From the NCBI RefSeq assembly GCF_011392115.1, contig NZ_JAAJBT010000002.1:558001-622000 (forward strand): 64,000 bases of DNA, written 5' to 3'. The notes beneath the pieces were generated by a model, which was not told the origin of the DNA, did not search any database, and was given only the letters and a program-made list of their open reading frames with translations. Within the stretch, counting starts at the first letter, position 1. Every line of letters starts with the position of its first letter. The translations under genes were made by a program, and so were the position numbers. Positions 15,835 through 27,090 of this stretch are shown in pieces. This stretch comes from Flavobacterium difficile (GTDB lineage Bacteria; Bacteroidota; Bacteroidia; Flavobacteriales; Flavobacteriaceae).

Positions 15835-16749
15835 ATGAGTCACGGAAAATTAAGAGAAGATACCACTTGCCAAAACTGTGGAGATGAAGTAAAAGTACGT
15901 TTTTGCCCGTCATGCGGACAAGAAAATACAGAAACTAAAAAATCATTTCATTACTTATTTACTCACTTTTTAGAAGATTTAGTGCATTATGATAATAGTT
16001 TTTGGAAAGCTATAAAGTATTTGTTGTATACTCCAGCAACCTTGTCTCTTGTTTATCTTAGTGGAAAAAGAAAACAATTTATGGCGCCAGTTAAACTTTT
16101 TATTTTTATTAACTTTTTTGCCTTTTTTGTTTTTAATGCCTTTGTTTTTCATGATATTGAAAAAGAAATGATTAAACCAAATGAATTGAATGATGAGTTT
16201 TTTGATAAAAAAAATGTCTTTAATGATAAAACAAGATTTATTGGAGATAGCTCAGCAAGTAAATCAACTGAAAAATCATGGATTGATGTCAATATCAATG
16301 ATAAAATGACTAAGTTGAATCAGCAATATACCATTCGTCAACTTAATAAGATGATGTTTAATAAAGCTATTGCTAATATTCCAAAATGGATTTTCTTTTT
16401 TATGCCCTTTTTTGCTTTTGGATTATGGCTAACACATAATAAAAAGAAATGGTGGTTTTTTGATCATGGTATTTTTACGTTTCATTTTTTCTCAACCTTT
16501 CTGTTATTACTCTCTGTTACGACATTACTTTCTGTTTTAGTTGGTTTTTTTGGTTATGAATTTACCGAATGGTATGATGTTGTAATTTTTATACTTTTAC
16601 AAATCATATTCTATAAATCATATAGAAAGTTTTATCAAGAATCTCGTTTCAAAACTATTTTGAAACTTTGTTTCTTTTATTTCTTTAATTTAATAATGCT
16701 AATTTTTATCATGTTTTTAGCATTTGTACATACTGTTTATACCTTGTAA
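15835..16749 (+). CDS. DUF3667 family membrane protein
   Basis: 304 residues. Zinc-ribbon-like start with four Cys (12, 15, 24, 27; CQNCG and CPSCG), then the conserved HYLFTHFLEDLVHYDNSFW region and a membrane-embedded remainder with several hydrophobic segments. This is the DUF3667 arrangement common in Bacteroidota; no function is known. The SDR gene starts 3 bp behind, so the two are likely co-transcribed. Confidence 0.9.
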   Translation: MSHGKLREDTTCQNCGDEVKVRFCPSCGQENTETKKSFHYLFTHFLEDLVHYDNSFWKAIKYLLYTPATLSLVYLSGKRKQFMAPVKLFIFINFFAFFVFNAFVFHDIEKEMIKPNELNDEFFDKKNVFNDKTRFIGDSSASKSTEKSWIDVNINDKMTKLNQQYTIRQLNKMMFNKAIANIPKWIFFFMPFFAFGLWLTHNKKKWWFFDHGIFTFHFFSTFLLLLSVTTLLSVLVGFFGYEFTEWYDVVIFILLQIIFYKSYRKFYQESRFKTILKLCFFYFFNLIMLIFIMFLAFVHTVYTL

Positions 16750-16752
16750 TAT

Positions 16753-17556
16753 ATGAAAAAAGTCATACTTATCACTGGTGGTTCATCCGGAATTGGAAAA
16801 GCCATAGGCGAATTCTTATTAGAAAAAGGATTTGTAGTGTATGGAACGAGTAGAAATGCCTCAGCTATCTCAAACTCAAATATAAATTTAGTCGATTTGG
16901 ATGTTAGAAATCCCGATTCCATCAAAGCTTGTGTTTCAAAAATTATTGAATTAGAAGGTAAAATTGATGTTTTAATCAATAATGCTGGAGTAGGAATAAC
17001 CGGACCATTAGAAGAAATTCCGTTAGAAGAAATTAAAAACAATTTTGAAACCAACGTGTTCGGTCCGATAGAAACCATGAAAGCAGTTTTACCTCAAATG
17101 CGTCTTCAAAAAAGTGGATTAATCATAAATATTACTTCCATTGCAGGTTATATGGGATTGCCGTTTAGAAGTGTTTATTCTTCCTCAAAAGGTGCGTTAG
17201 AATTGATTACTGAATCGTTACGAATGGAAACTAAAGCTTTCGGCGTTCAAATTACGAATGTTGCTCCAGGCGATTTTGCCACAGATATTGCTTCTAGAAG
17301 GTTTCATGCGCCAGTGATTAAAGGTTCGGCTTACGAAAAAGTTTATCAAAACCAATTAGATATGATGAATGAACACGTTTCTGGTGGAAGTAATCCCATA
17401 GAAATGGCTGTTGCGATTCATAAGATTATTGCAACTAAAAATCCTAAAATTCATTATAAAGTTGGGGCTTTTATGCAGAAATTTTCAATCGTTTTAAAAA
17501 GAATTCTTCCAGATAAAACGTATGAGAAAATGTTAATGAATCATTATAAATTATAA
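16753..17556 (+). CDS. Short-chain dehydrogenase/reductase
   Basis: 267 residues with the classical SDR pattern: TGGSSGIGKAIG (nucleotide binding, 8-19), NNAG (76-79), catalytic Ser 129, Tyr 142 and Lys 146 (YSSSK). The basic Arg after the second strand (GTSRN) favours NADPH. The substrate is unknown. It is 3 bp behind the DUF3667 gene. Confidence 0.9.
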   Translation: MKKVILITGGSSGIGKAIGEFLLEKGFVVYGTSRNASAISNSNINLVDLDVRNPDSIKACVSKIIELEGKIDVLINNAGVGITGPLEEIPLEEIKNNFETNVFGPIETMKAVLPQMRLQKSGLIINITSIAGYMGLPFRSVYSSSKGALELITESLRMETKAFGVQITNVAPGDFATDIASRRFHAPVIKGSAYEKVYQNQLDMMNEHVSGGSNPIEMAVAIHKIIATKNPKIHYKVGAFMQKFSIVLKRILPDKTYEKMLMNHYKL

Positions 17557-17585
17557 TTGAGACTTGATATTGAAGTTTTAAATCG

Positions 17586-17593
17586 TAATTTTG
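17586..17593 (+). promoter_or_regulatory. -7 box TAATTTTG
   Basis: Matches TAnnTTTG, 39 bp before the aldolase ATG. Confidence 0.55.
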
Positions 17594-17632
17594 CATCAGA
17601 ATTTAAATACAACTTAATTAAATATAGAGACC

Positions 17633-18289
17633 ATGAAATTTTTTATTGATACAGCAAATTTAAAAGACATCGCTGAAGCTCAAGCTTTAGGAATATTAGA
17701 TGGTGTTACTACTAATCCGTCTTTAATGGCTAAAGAAGGAATTACAGGAAAAAATAACATCTTAAAACATTACGTAGACATTTGTAATTTAGTAGATGGT
17801 GATGTAAGTGCAGAAGTCAATGCCTTAGATTTTGAAGGCATGATAAAAGAAGGTGAGGAGCTAGCCGATTTACATGAGCAAATTGTAGTGAAATTACCAA
17901 TGACTAAAGAAGGAATTAAAGCATGTAAGTATTTTTCTGATAGAGAAATTAAAACAAACGTAACTTTAATTTTTTCAGCAGGACAAGCTTTATTAGCAGC
18001 AAAAGCAGGAGCAACTTATTGTTCACCATTTTTAGGTCGCTTAGATGATATTTCAACAGATGGGTTAAATTTGATTGAAGAAATTCGTCAAATTTATGAT
18101 AACTATGGTTTTGAAACTCAAATTTTAGCTGCTTCAGTTCGTCATACTATGCATGTTGTTAATTGTGCTAAAATTGGAGCAGATGTTATGACAGGCCCGT
18201 TGTCTTCAATTACAGGTTTATTAAAACATCCATTAACAGATATTGGAATTGCTCAGTTTGTAGCAGATTACGAAAAAGGAAATAAATAA
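17633..18289 (+). CDS. fsa: Fructose-6-phosphate aldolase / small transaldolase
   Basis: 218 residues, the length of the FSA/TalC subfamily rather than full transaldolases. [26 protein letters not shown] and the Schiff-base Lys 87 in VVKLPMT are present, as is the LGRLDDI motif. Members cleave fructose 6-phosphate or act as transaldolase in the pentose phosphate route; sequence alone does not settle which. Own promoter and terminator. Confidence 0.9.
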   Translation: MKFFIDTANLKDIAEAQALGILDGVTTNPSLMAKEGITGKNNILKHYVDICNLVDGDVSAEVNALDFEGMIKEGEELADLHEQIVVKLPMTKEGIKACKYFSDREIKTNVTLIFSAGQALLAAKAGATYCSPFLGRLDDISTDGLNLIEEIRQIYDNYGFETQILAASVRHTMHVVNCAKIGADVMTGPLSSITGLLKHPLTDIGIAQFVADYEKGNK

Positions 18290-18313
18290 TCTTTATTCTA
18301 AACCCAAAAAAAG

Positions 18314-18348
18314 AAAGGCGTTCTAATCATTTGAACGCCTTTTTTTTA
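18314..18348 (+). terminator. Intrinsic terminator
   Basis: AAAGGCGTTC / GAACGCCTTT with a 9-nt loop and T-run behind the aldolase gene. Confidence 0.9.
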
Positions 18349-18396
18349 TACTGTTTTATTGTCTTGATTTTCTAAAGAATAGCACTTTTTAAAGAG

Positions 18397-19800
18397 TTAA
18401 TTCAAATAAGTTTCAAAATTTGCATCGAATAAACTCACAAATGCATCTTTAATCGTACCGTTTTTATTGATTATCATGGTTCGGTACACTTTGTTAATTA
18501 CCCATTTGCTTTTAAGTTCTTCAAAATTAGAGGCTCGTAATTCAATGGAATTGTTAAAATTATTTGCTTTGATTTCTTTCAACCAATCTTCATGAGTATT
18601 GTTAATGTTTATTGCAATAAATTGAATATCTGGGTATTTTAATTTCAATTCATTTACTTTCTTGTGCGAATAATTAGAATGCGAATCTGCTTGCTTGGTC
18701 CAAAAGTATATGATTGTTTTTTTATTTAATAAATCTTGAATTTTAACTAACTTTTCATTTTTATCCAACAAGCTTACTTCAGGTAAAACATTATTGTTTT
18801 TTAGTTTTTTAATGTTTTCAGCCGTTCTCATTACATCAGATTTCATTTTTTCATCTGAGACCAATTTAGAATATAAATTAAAAAACTTACCATTATTTAC
18901 TGCGCATTGGTCCGATAATAAATACATGTTTGCAATATTGTTAACCACTAGGTTTTTAACATATTTATCTTTTATTAAAGTATCTGCAATTTGAAGTTTT
19001 TTGATGTTGTTTTCTAAACTCATGTCGTCTAAACTTCCTTTACTATCTGTTAAAACAATATTATTTAACATACTTGTCATGTAGTTGATAAAAGGCGAAT
19101 AATGCAATAAGTTAGGTTGGTTTACATTGATTCTTTTTCGGTAATCGTAATACGATTTTGGTAAATTCGTTTTTATACTTTTACCGGTTTTAAATTCATG
19201 TATGATGGGAAACACTTCTTTTTTGTAGGCGTGATTTAATTCAATATTTGCTTTTGCTATTTCATCAAATTCATCAGACCAATTGATAAATGACTTTCTT
19301 TTCGTATATAATTTTGTAGTACTTTGGTAAGAGGAATCTAAATATTTTGAAAATTTTTTCTCGTCTTTTTCATACATTTCAAACATTTTATTTTTGAGTT
19401 CTATATCTCTCAAAAATAATTCCATCATAAAATTATTTTTTTCATCACCTCTTCCACAATACATTAGTGTATTGTCGAAATCGTTACTGTTTAAACGAAT
19501 CATGATGCTATCGTTCTTATCAAAAAACACATATTGGTATTCTGGATCATGTTTAAATGAATACAATCCTGGTGTTAATGAATCAAATTTGTGAAAAAAT
19601 CGATTGTTTTTGTCTAAATAAAAAGTATCAACAACTTTGTTATTTTTCATAAAAACGACAAAATTATTTTTTGGATTTTCAATTTCGCCTCCAAAATAAG
19701 CGGTATGATTTTCACTTAAAATCCCGTCTTTACAGGAGTTAAGAGACGTAATTAGAAGAGAAAATAAAATTAAATTAATATAAACGTATTTTTTTTGCAT
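18397..19800 (-). CDS. Lipoprotein with thioredoxin-like C-terminal domain lacking the CxxC
   Basis: 467 residues from the ATG at 19800, with a lipoprotein signal (ITSLNSC). The start at 19836 is rejected because a -7 box lies at 19823-19830. The N-terminal half resembles the DUF4369-type domain found before TlpA-like thioredoxins in Bacteroidota. The C-terminal 130 residues follow a thioredoxin fold (IIYFWTKQADSHSNYSHKKV, then IQFIAININ), but where a WCxxC motif is expected there is WTKQADSH, so the redox cysteines are absent. Redox function is therefore unlikely. Confidence 0.85.
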   Translation of the reverse strand: MQKKYVYINLILFSLLITSLNSCKDGILSENHTAYFGGEIENPKNNFVVFMKNNKVVDTFYLDKNNRFFHKFDSLTPGLYSFKHDPEYQYVFFDKNDSIMIRLNSNDFDNTLMYCGRGDEKNNFMMELFLRDIELKNKMFEMYEKDEKKFSKYLDSSYQSTTKLYTKRKSFINWSDEFDEIAKANIELNHAYKKEVFPIIHEFKTGKSIKTNLPKSYYDYRKRINVNQPNLLHYSPFINYMTSMLNNIVLTDSKGSLDDMSLENNIKKLQIADTLIKDKYVKNLVVNNIANMYLLSDQCAVNNGKFFNLYSKLVSDEKMKSDVMRTAENIKKLKNNNVLPEVSLLDKNEKLVKIQDLLNKKTIIYFWTKQADSHSNYSHKKVNELKLKYPDIQFIAININNTHEDWLKEIKANNFNNSIELRASNFEELKSKWVINKVYRTMIINKNGTIKDAFVSLFDANFETYLN

Positions 19801-19822
19801 ACCTATACTTTTATTAGCGAAA

Positions 19823-19830
19823 CAAATATA
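19823..19830 (-). promoter_or_regulatory. -7 box TATATTTG (minus strand)
   Basis: Matches TAnnTTTG on the minus strand, 22 bp before the ATG at 19800. Confidence 0.6.
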
Positions 19831-19923
19831 TTTCATTCAAAATAGTATTCATGTTAAGGTAGCGTTAAAAATAACTTATAGAATTATAAAAATAAAAAAT
19901 GGTGATAACTCGTTCATTTTTGT

Positions 19924-19931
19924 TAATTTTG
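19924..19931 (+). promoter_or_regulatory. -7 box TAATTTTG
   Basis: Matches TAnnTTTG, 22 bp before the ABC-F ATG. Confidence 0.6.
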
Positions 19932-19941
19932 CGCAAATTAA

Positions 19942-21573
<1,632 letters not shown>

Positions 21574-21611
21574 TTACGATTAGAGATTTTAGATTTACGT
21601 GTTTGAAAAAT

Positions 21612-21642
21612 AAAAAATCCCGAGTTTTGCTTGGGATTTTTT
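21612..21642 (+). terminator. Intrinsic terminator
   Basis: AAAAAATCCC / GGGATTTTTT with an 11-nt loop behind the ABC-F gene. The A- and T-runs on both sides make it usable in either direction. Confidence 0.88.
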
Positions 21643-21788
21643 GTGGGTTGTGGGTTGTGGGTTGTGAGTTGTGGTGCGTGTGTTGTAAATCGTATATCGT
21701 AAATCGTATATTGTAAATCTTAAATCGTAAATCTTAAATCGTAAATCTTAAATCGTAAATCTTAAATCGTAAATCCAAAATCTTAAAT
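21643..21788. repeat. Two simple tandem repeats between ABC-F gene and trmD
   Basis: First a TGTGGGT-type repeat (to about 21675), then about five copies of the 14-mer GTAAATCTTAAATC and variants (about 21684-21788). They fill the gap between convergent genes. Confidence 0.85.
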
Positions 21789-21789
21789 A

Positions 21790-22470
21790 TTATTCTTCTT
21801 CTAATAAATCTGGACGTCTGGCTAATGTATGTTCGTAGGCTTTTTGTTCGCGCCATTTTTCTATTTCTGGAAAATTTCCACTTAATAAAATGTCTGGAAT
21901 TTTCATGCCTTTATATTCTGCTGGTCGAGTATAAATTGGTGGCGAAAGTAAATTGTCTTGAAAACTATCAGTTAAAGCAGAAGTTTCATTGCTTAAAACA
22001 CCGGGAATCAATCGGAATAAAGCATCACATAAAATAATTGCACCCATTTCGCCACCAGACAACACATAATCTCCAATAGAAATTTCTTTGGTAATATGCA
22101 TGTCACGCACGCGTTGGTCTACGCCTTTATAATGTCCGCATAAAATAATTACATTTCCTAACATCGACATCGAATTCGCCATTTTTTGGTTTAGCGTTTC
22201 GCCATCCGGTGTCATGTAAATGATTTCGTCGTATTCGCGTTCACTTTTTAATTTTGTAATACAATCGTCAATGGGTTGAATGTTCATTACCATTCCAGCG
22301 CCACCTCCGTATTGATAGTCGTCTACACTTTTTTGTTTGTTCGTACTATAATCACGTAAATTATGAAAGTGTACTTCAACCAATCCTTTATCAATGGCTC
22401 TTTTCATCATCGAACCTTCAAACGGACTTTTCATAATTTCAGGTAAAACGGTAATTATATCAACGCGCAT
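21790..22470 (-). CDS. trmD: tRNA (guanine-N1)-methyltransferase
   Basis: 226 residues from the ATG at 22470 ([11 protein letters not shown]). The knotted SPOUT methyltransferase motifs are present: [30 protein letters not shown] and [11 protein letters not shown]. It methylates G37 of tRNAs with SAM and prevents +1 frameshifting. A longer frame from 22536 is rejected because a -7 box (22521-22528, minus strand) lies within it. rpsP and rplS, its partners in many genomes, are not beside it. Confidence 0.96.
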   Translation of the reverse strand: MRVDIITVLPEIMKSPFEGSMMKRAIDKGLVEVHFHNLRDYSTNKQKSVDDYQYGGGAGMVMNIQPIDDCITKLKSEREYDEIIYMTPDGETLNQKMANSMSMLGNVIILCGHYKGVDQRVRDMHITKEISIGDYVLSGGEMGAIILCDALFRLIPGVLSNETSALTDSFQDNLLSPPIYTRPAEYKGMKIPDILLSGNFPEIEKWREQKAYEHTLARRPDLLEEE

Positions 22471-22520
22471 ATTTTTTAGTTTGGAGTATTTAGTAATTAG
22501 TTTGGAGTTGTAAACAGTTG

Positions 22521-22528
22521 CAAAGATA
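22521..22528 (-). promoter_or_regulatory. -7 box TATCTTTG (minus strand)
   Basis: Matches TAnnTTTG on the minus strand, 50 bp before the trmD ATG. Confidence 0.6.
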
Positions 22529-22561
22529 AACAACAAAAATTTGAAACTTGAAACAAATAAA

Positions 22562-23368
22562 TTAAAGTTTTAATTCTCCTACAATTCCATACATCATTGG
22601 AATTTTATTTCCGAATTTTTGTATGCGGAATTTTCCAGGTTCAACCTCTTCTGTAAGAGTTAAACAGTTGTAATGAGAATAATCAAATTCTTTAAAATTT
22701 TTAATTGTAATGTTTTGTTTTATAAGCGCTTGAAACACTTCACTTAAACTATGATTCCAGGTTACAGTCTTGTTTTCAATTTCTGCTAATGGGTTTGCAT
22801 AAGTGCCCGTTTCTTCTTCATAAATTGGATCCGATTTGAAGTAGTTATAGGATACTTCATTAAAATCAGTATCGTACATCCAAATCACAGGATGAAACTC
22901 AAAAAAGACCAATTTACCCTTTGGTTTTAAAGCGCCAGCAATAATAGAAGCCCATTTGTCTATATCGGGTAACCAGCCAATTGTACCATAACTCGTGTAA
23001 ACGATATCATATTTTTCGGTAATGTGTTGTAAAGTTTCGTACACATCACAACAAATAAATTCGGCATCTAAATCTAATTTTTCATTTAGTTCTTTGGCTT
23101 TTGCAATCGCTTCTTCAGAAAAATCTATTCCTGTAACTTTTGCTCCTAATCGTGCTAAAGACAAACTATCTTGTCCGAAATGACATTGCAAGTGTAGTAT
23201 TCTTTTTCCTGAAACCTCTCCAAGCGCTTCTAAATCTGTTTGAGGTAACGTAATTTTTCCATTAATGAAATTTTCTTGATCGTAAAAATCAGAAGTTACA
23301 TGAACTGCCACTTTGTTATTCCAAGTTTGCTTGTTTATTTGTAGGTAGTTTTCAAAGTTCATTTTCAT
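22562..23368 (-). CDS. Class I SAM-dependent methyltransferase
   Basis: 268 residues. SAM-binding motif I is [16 protein letters not shown], motif [13 protein letters not shown], and [14 protein letters not shown] follows as motif IV. It belongs to the methyltransferase-11 type; the small-molecule substrate is unknown. Two ATGs six bases apart (23368, 23362) are equally possible starts. Confidence 0.87.
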   Translation of the reverse strand: MKMNFENYLQINKQTWNNKVAVHVTSDFYDQENFINGKITLPQTDLEALGEVSGKRILHLQCHFGQDSLSLARLGAKVTGIDFSEEAIAKAKELNEKLDLDAEFICCDVYETLQHITEKYDIVYTSYGTIGWLPDIDKWASIIAGALKPKGKLVFFEFHPVIWMYDTDFNEVSYNYFKSDPIYEEETGTYANPLAEIENKTVTWNHSLSEVFQALIKQNITIKNFKEFDYSHYNCLTLTEEVEPGKFRIQKFGNKIPMMYGIVGELKL

Positions 23369-23581
23369 TTTTTTACTGACAAGTTATATTAGCCTTTTAG
23401 GTTCGTAAAATTTTAAGACTTACTGTCTATTATAGCCCTGATAGTAGTGGCATCCTTTTTATTTGTAATGTCTTTTTTTTCGGAGGCAATACAAATAAAA
23501 AGATAGAACGGATAGCAGGACCAAATGTGTTATGCAACCGAATTTTTCTGCTTCTACCTCCAAAAATAGCGAAAATTATAG

Positions 23582-23589
23582 TAAATTTG
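23582..23589 (+). promoter_or_regulatory. -7 box TAAATTTG
   Basis: Matches TAnnTTTG, 24 bp before the prolyl isomerase ATG. Confidence 0.6.
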
Positions 23590-23613
23590 CACTTTAATTT
23601 TAAATAAAAAGCA

Positions 23614-24546
23614 ATGCAAGACGGAATTTACGCTAAATTTAATACAGCAAAAGGTGCCATTTTGGTAAAGTTAACTCACGATAAAACACCAGGAACAGTT
23701 GGAAACTTTGTAGGTTTGGCTGAAGGACAGTTAGAAAACAAGGCTAAACCAATGGGACAACCTTATTATAATGGTTTGAAATTCCATAGAGTTATTCCAG
23801 ATTTCATGATTCAAGGTGGTTGCCCACAAGGACAAGGAACAGGTGGGCCAGGTTATCAATTTGATGATGAATTTCACCCAGAATTGAAACATGATAGACC
23901 AGGAGTTTTGTCAATGGCTAATGCTGGTCCAGGAACTAATGGTTCTCAATTTTTTATTACACACGTTCCAACGAATTGGTTAGATGGGAAACATACTGTT
24001 TTTGGTCATGTAGTTGAAGGACAAGACGTTGTTGATGCTGTTGCAGGAAATGATTCTTTAGATTCTGTTGAGATCATTAGAGTAGGAGCAGAGGCAGAAA
24101 AATGGAATGCCATTGAAGCGTTTAGAGTTTTTGAAGGTTCTCGTGAGAAAAGAATTGCGGAACAAAAAAGACAAGCTGAAGAAGCAATGGAAAAATTAGC
24201 AGCAGGTTTTGCTAAAACAGAAAGTGGTTTACGTTATCAAATTATTCAAAAGGGTAATGGAAAACAGGCAGAAAAAGGGAAAAAAGTTTCGGTTCATTAT
24301 CAAGGAGCTTTAGAAAACGGTCAAGTATTTGATTCTTCCTATAAGAGAAAACAACCAATTGATTTTCAATTAGGAGTTGGTCAAGTGATTGAAGGTTGGG
24401 ACGAAGGAATTGCTTTGTTACAAGTTGGAGATAAAGCTCGTTTTGTAATTCCATCATATTTAGGATATGGAAGTAATGGCGCTGGAGGTGTAATCCCACC
24501 AAATGCTACTTTAGTATTTGATGTGGAATTAATGGATGTGAAATAA
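23614..24546 (+). CDS. Dual-family peptidyl-prolyl isomerase (cyclophilin-FKBP fusion)
   Basis: 310 residues. Residues 1-155 are a cyclophilin domain ([31 protein letters not shown]), a charged helical linker follows (about 165-200), and residues 205-310 are an FKBP domain ([34 protein letters not shown]-like [20 protein letters not shown]). No signal peptide, so it works in the cytoplasm. Such cyclophilin-FKBP fusions are known from Flavobacterium and few other groups. Both active sites look complete. Confidence 0.95.
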   Translation: MQDGIYAKFNTAKGAILVKLTHDKTPGTVGNFVGLAEGQLENKAKPMGQPYYNGLKFHRVIPDFMIQGGCPQGQGTGGPGYQFDDEFHPELKHDRPGVLSMANAGPGTNGSQFFITHVPTNWLDGKHTVFGHVVEGQDVVDAVAGNDSLDSVEIIRVGAEAEKWNAIEAFRVFEGSREKRIAEQKRQAEEAMEKLAAGFAKTESGLRYQIIQKGNGKQAEKGKKVSVHYQGALENGQVFDSSYKRKQPIDFQLGVGQVIEGWDEGIALLQVGDKARFVIPSYLGYGSNGAGGVIPPNATLVFDVELMDVK

Positions 24547-24569
24547 TACTTCCTTAAAAATTATATATT

Positions 24570-24606
24570 AAATCCGTTTCGATATTAGTTCGAGACGGAT
24601 TTTTTA
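24570..24606 (+). terminator. Intrinsic terminator
   Basis: AATCCGTTTCG / CGAGACGGATT stem with one G-T pair and a T-run; the next -7 box starts directly behind it. Confidence 0.88.
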
Positions 24607-24614
24607 TATATTTG
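24607..24614 (+). promoter_or_regulatory. -7 box TATATTTG
   Basis: Matches TAnnTTTG, 25 bp before the cytochrome ATG and abutting the preceding terminator. Confidence 0.6.
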
Positions 24615-24639
24615 AAAAACTAAAACTAAAAACTTAAAA

Positions 24640-25020
24640 ATGAAAACAAAATTCATACTTGGCTTATGTGCTTTAGCATTTGCATATGGTTGTACAGCAA
24701 AAAAGGCTGTAAATGAGGAAGTACCATTAGTAGTTGATAAAAACTCTCCTAGCATGATGCAATCTGCTAAAGGTGATGCTCCAGTAGTAGCTGTGCCACT
24801 TGAAGTACCTGAAGAAAAAGCAGAGGTAACAGCTGAAGTATTGGCAGAAGGAAAAAATTTATATGGTACGAATTGCGCTAAATGTCACAAATTATATGAT
24901 GCTAAAAGTTTTACTGCGGAAGAATGGACACCAATTGTGATGCGTATGCAAAAGAAAGCTAGAATTTCTGACGAACAACGAGAAAAAATATATGCTTATT
25001 TAACTACGACTCAAATGTAA
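24640..25020 (+). CDS. c-type cytochrome lipoprotein
   Basis: 126 residues with a lipoprotein signal (AFAYGC, Cys 18), a linker rich in Val/Glu/Pro, and one haem site CAKCH (79-83). MRMQKKARISDEQREKIYAYL supplies a candidate distal Met. It is a monohaem electron carrier anchored in a membrane. Terminators on both sides show that it is transcribed alone. Confidence 0.9.
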   Translation: MKTKFILGLCALAFAYGCTAKKAVNEEVPLVVDKNSPSMMQSAKGDAPVVAVPLEVPEEKAEVTAEVLAEGKNLYGTNCAKCHKLYDAKSFTAEEWTPIVMRMQKKARISDEQREKIYAYLTTTQM

Positions 25021-25054
25021 TAACTTGCGTTTGTGTGCCGTTTAAATTAACTTT

Positions 25055-25080
25055 GGCTCGTTTTTTGCGAGCTTTTTTTA
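25055..25080 (+). terminator. Intrinsic terminator
   Basis: GCTCG / CGAGC with a T-rich loop and T7; it ends just before the next ATG at 25082. Confidence 0.8.
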
Positions 25081-25081
25081 T

Positions 25082-25579
25082 ATGAAAAAATTTTTATTTT
25101 TATTTTTATTTTCAATTTTTAGCTATTCTCAAGAAGGTTTGCCTCATTGTGGTTATGATTTTACTACGTACTTAGTAGCCAATCCTATTGATGCCGCCAC
25201 AAAGAAAATTATAGATGGATTGCAAATTACTTTAGTAGATCGCAATGGAAATGATGTTGTAAACACAAATAATGAATTTAGTTTAATTCATAAAGATAAA
25301 ACCTTAGCTTTTGCTAAAAATTATCAGGTAACTTTAGCTAATTCTGAAGTAAGATGGTTTTATAATATTTGTGAAGATCAGTATTTGCTACAATTAAAAG
25401 CTAGTTTTATTCCAGAAGATGAGGGGTATTCTGTTAAAATTATGGACACGTTGAACCGATATCCAACTACAATTGTACCTGTTTTCAATTCTAATTTGTA
25501 TGTTTTGTGTACGACAAAAGTCAAGAGTTTTGGACCAAAACTAACGAACAATATGATTACAGTTGAGATGAGTAAGTAG
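25082..25579 (+). CDS. Secreted hypothetical protein
   Basis: 165 residues with a signal peptide (MKKFLFLFLFSIFSYSQ). The mature domain is short and beta-rich (TLVDRNGNDVV, FSLIHKDK), with Cys at CGYDF, ICEDQ and LCTTK, and resembles a carboxypeptidase-regulatory-like fold; no family can be assigned. The start codon follows the terminator T-run by 2 bp, so the leader must come from upstream read-through or be very short. Confidence 0.78.
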   Translation: MKKFLFLFLFSIFSYSQEGLPHCGYDFTTYLVANPIDAATKKIIDGLQITLVDRNGNDVVNTNNEFSLIHKDKTLAFAKNYQVTLANSEVRWFYNICEDQYLLQLKASFIPEDEGYSVKIMDTLNRYPTTIVPVFNSNLYVLCTTKVKSFGPKLTNNMITVEMSK

Positions 25580-25583
25580 ATTT

Positions 25584-26657
25584 TTATTCTACTGGTTCCG
25601 CTGCTGGAGTTGAAGTCTCAGTGCTATCTGATACCACTCTTTTTCTTGGTTTTGGTTTTCTCTTTACAATAGGAATGTAAATTTCAGTTTCCCATTTGGA
25701 TGGTTCATTTATTTCTGGTGACGATTTTTTATAGATTCCCATGTAAACTGAAGCTTTGTCTTCGGTAAATTTATTTTCAGCTATATAATTTCTTGCTTTG
25801 GACCAAGCTTTTTTCATGTGAGAATAATCACCTGTTAAAACCGTTTTAACGGCTAGAAATGATTTAAAACTATTTCCTTTAATTTGACTTTCAGGTGTCG
25901 TTAAAATTTCATCTTTAACTGGAACACACAGGGCATATTTCATCAAATTTCCACTCGGATTGTTATAAAAAATTACAAATGGCACACCCAAAGTTTCAAT
26001 AGCGTTCGTTTTGATAAAAGCTTTCATGGTTTTTAATAAAGCTTTAGATTTTTTTGGAAAATCTTTAACCAAACAAGAATCTTTTTGTTCAATGAAAATG
26101 GTTTCTGCTCGGTTAACTAAACCTTGAACTTTAACATCAAAACTGCCTAATTCATTTACTAAATAATTATTGATTTTAGCTAAACTTTCTTCGATTTGCG
26201 GACCCACATAGCTGGTAATTCCACCATTTAAAACAGAATATATTTTCTCTTTAAAGGTTAAATCTCCCTTAATTGTTACTAATGCTAAGGTTCCAGTTTT
26301 GGTTTTTTTAAATTTCCAGTGAAGTGTTTGTTTGTTGGTATTTTCAATATAATCTTGTACGATTGAATCTTTTTGTGCAAAGGTTGTTGCAATTGTATTG
26401 TTAGATTTCCATTTTACAAATGATTTTTCTCCAATAGTATTTTCAGAAGTACTAAAAGTGAAATCTTCCTCTTTGTTAAACTGTTGCCAATCGCTCCAAT
26501 TTGAAAAATCGTTTACATATTCAAATACTACAGTTGCAGGAGAATCGATTTCTTTTTGTTTAGTAATTTGATACGTTGCAGGTTGTGTCGCAACAAAAAC
26601 TACAAATGCCAAAAGGAAAAGTAGAAATAAAAGTGTTAAATACTTAAAAATTTTCAT
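25584..26657 (-). CDS. Membrane-anchored SRPBCC / GyrI-like protein
   Basis: 357 residues. An N-terminal membrane anchor (about 6-27) is followed by an SRPBCC ligand-binding domain (ITKQKEIDSPATVVFEYVNDFSNW, about 30-170) and a C-terminal domain like GyrI/AraC effector-binding domains (about 185-330). The tail is basic then Thr/Pro-rich. Ligand unknown. It converges on the preceding plus-strand gene with a 4-bp gap. Confidence 0.85.
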   Translation of the reverse strand: MKIFKYLTLLFLLFLLAFVVFVATQPATYQITKQKEIDSPATVVFEYVNDFSNWSDWQQFNKEEDFTFSTSENTIGEKSFVKWKSNNTIATTFAQKDSIVQDYIENTNKQTLHWKFKKTKTGTLALVTIKGDLTFKEKIYSVLNGGITSYVGPQIEESLAKINNYLVNELGSFDVKVQGLVNRAETIFIEQKDSCLVKDFPKKSKALLKTMKAFIKTNAIETLGVPFVIFYNNPSGNLMKYALCVPVKDEILTTPESQIKGNSFKSFLAVKTVLTGDYSHMKKAWSKARNYIAENKFTEDKASVYMGIYKKSSPEINEPSKWETEIYIPIVKRKPKPRKRVVSDSTETSTPAAEPVE

Positions 26658-26690
26658 TTAGCTTGATTCTAAAAACCAAATATAAATAAA

Positions 26691-26879
26691 TTATTCTTTT
26701 ATGTAACCTTTAATTAAAAATAAGAATAAAATAAATAGCAAAAATCCCAATACGATCCATTTTACTCCTTTATATTGTTGTTTGTGGATACTTTTGTCTT
26801 TCAAATACATAAAAGTAATGATGATGATAAAAGAAATTGCGAATAAAACAGCAAATATGGTTTGTCCTTTTGAAAACAT
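26691..26879 (-). CDS. Small membrane protein with two membrane segments
   Basis: 62 residues, two hydrophobic helices (about 7-26 and 41-59) around a basic loop (KDKSIHKQQYKGVK). No family recognised. It lies 33 bp upstream of the SRPBCC gene on the same strand and is probably co-transcribed. Confidence 0.75.
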   Translation of the reverse strand: MFSKGQTIFAVLFAISFIIIITFMYLKDKSIHKQQYKGVKWIVLGFLLFILFLFLIKGYIKE

Positions 26880-27090
26880 GTTGATAAAATTTTCAACAAA
26901 TTTAAGGATTACTATATTTAAAATATAATTTTATGGCATTAAAATTTCAAAGAAATTTTGCCAAGAATTATTGAATTTAAAGTTAAAAATTAGTTTCGGC
27001 TTGGTTGGAAACGTATTTGAATACAATTTTTATCTTAAATGATTTTTAGCGAATTTTTGGCGTTAAAATATAATACTTAAAATAAATGAT

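Noticed and set aside
22471..22536. Extended trmD start
   Set aside because: A -7 box lies inside it and the added residues do not match TrmD.
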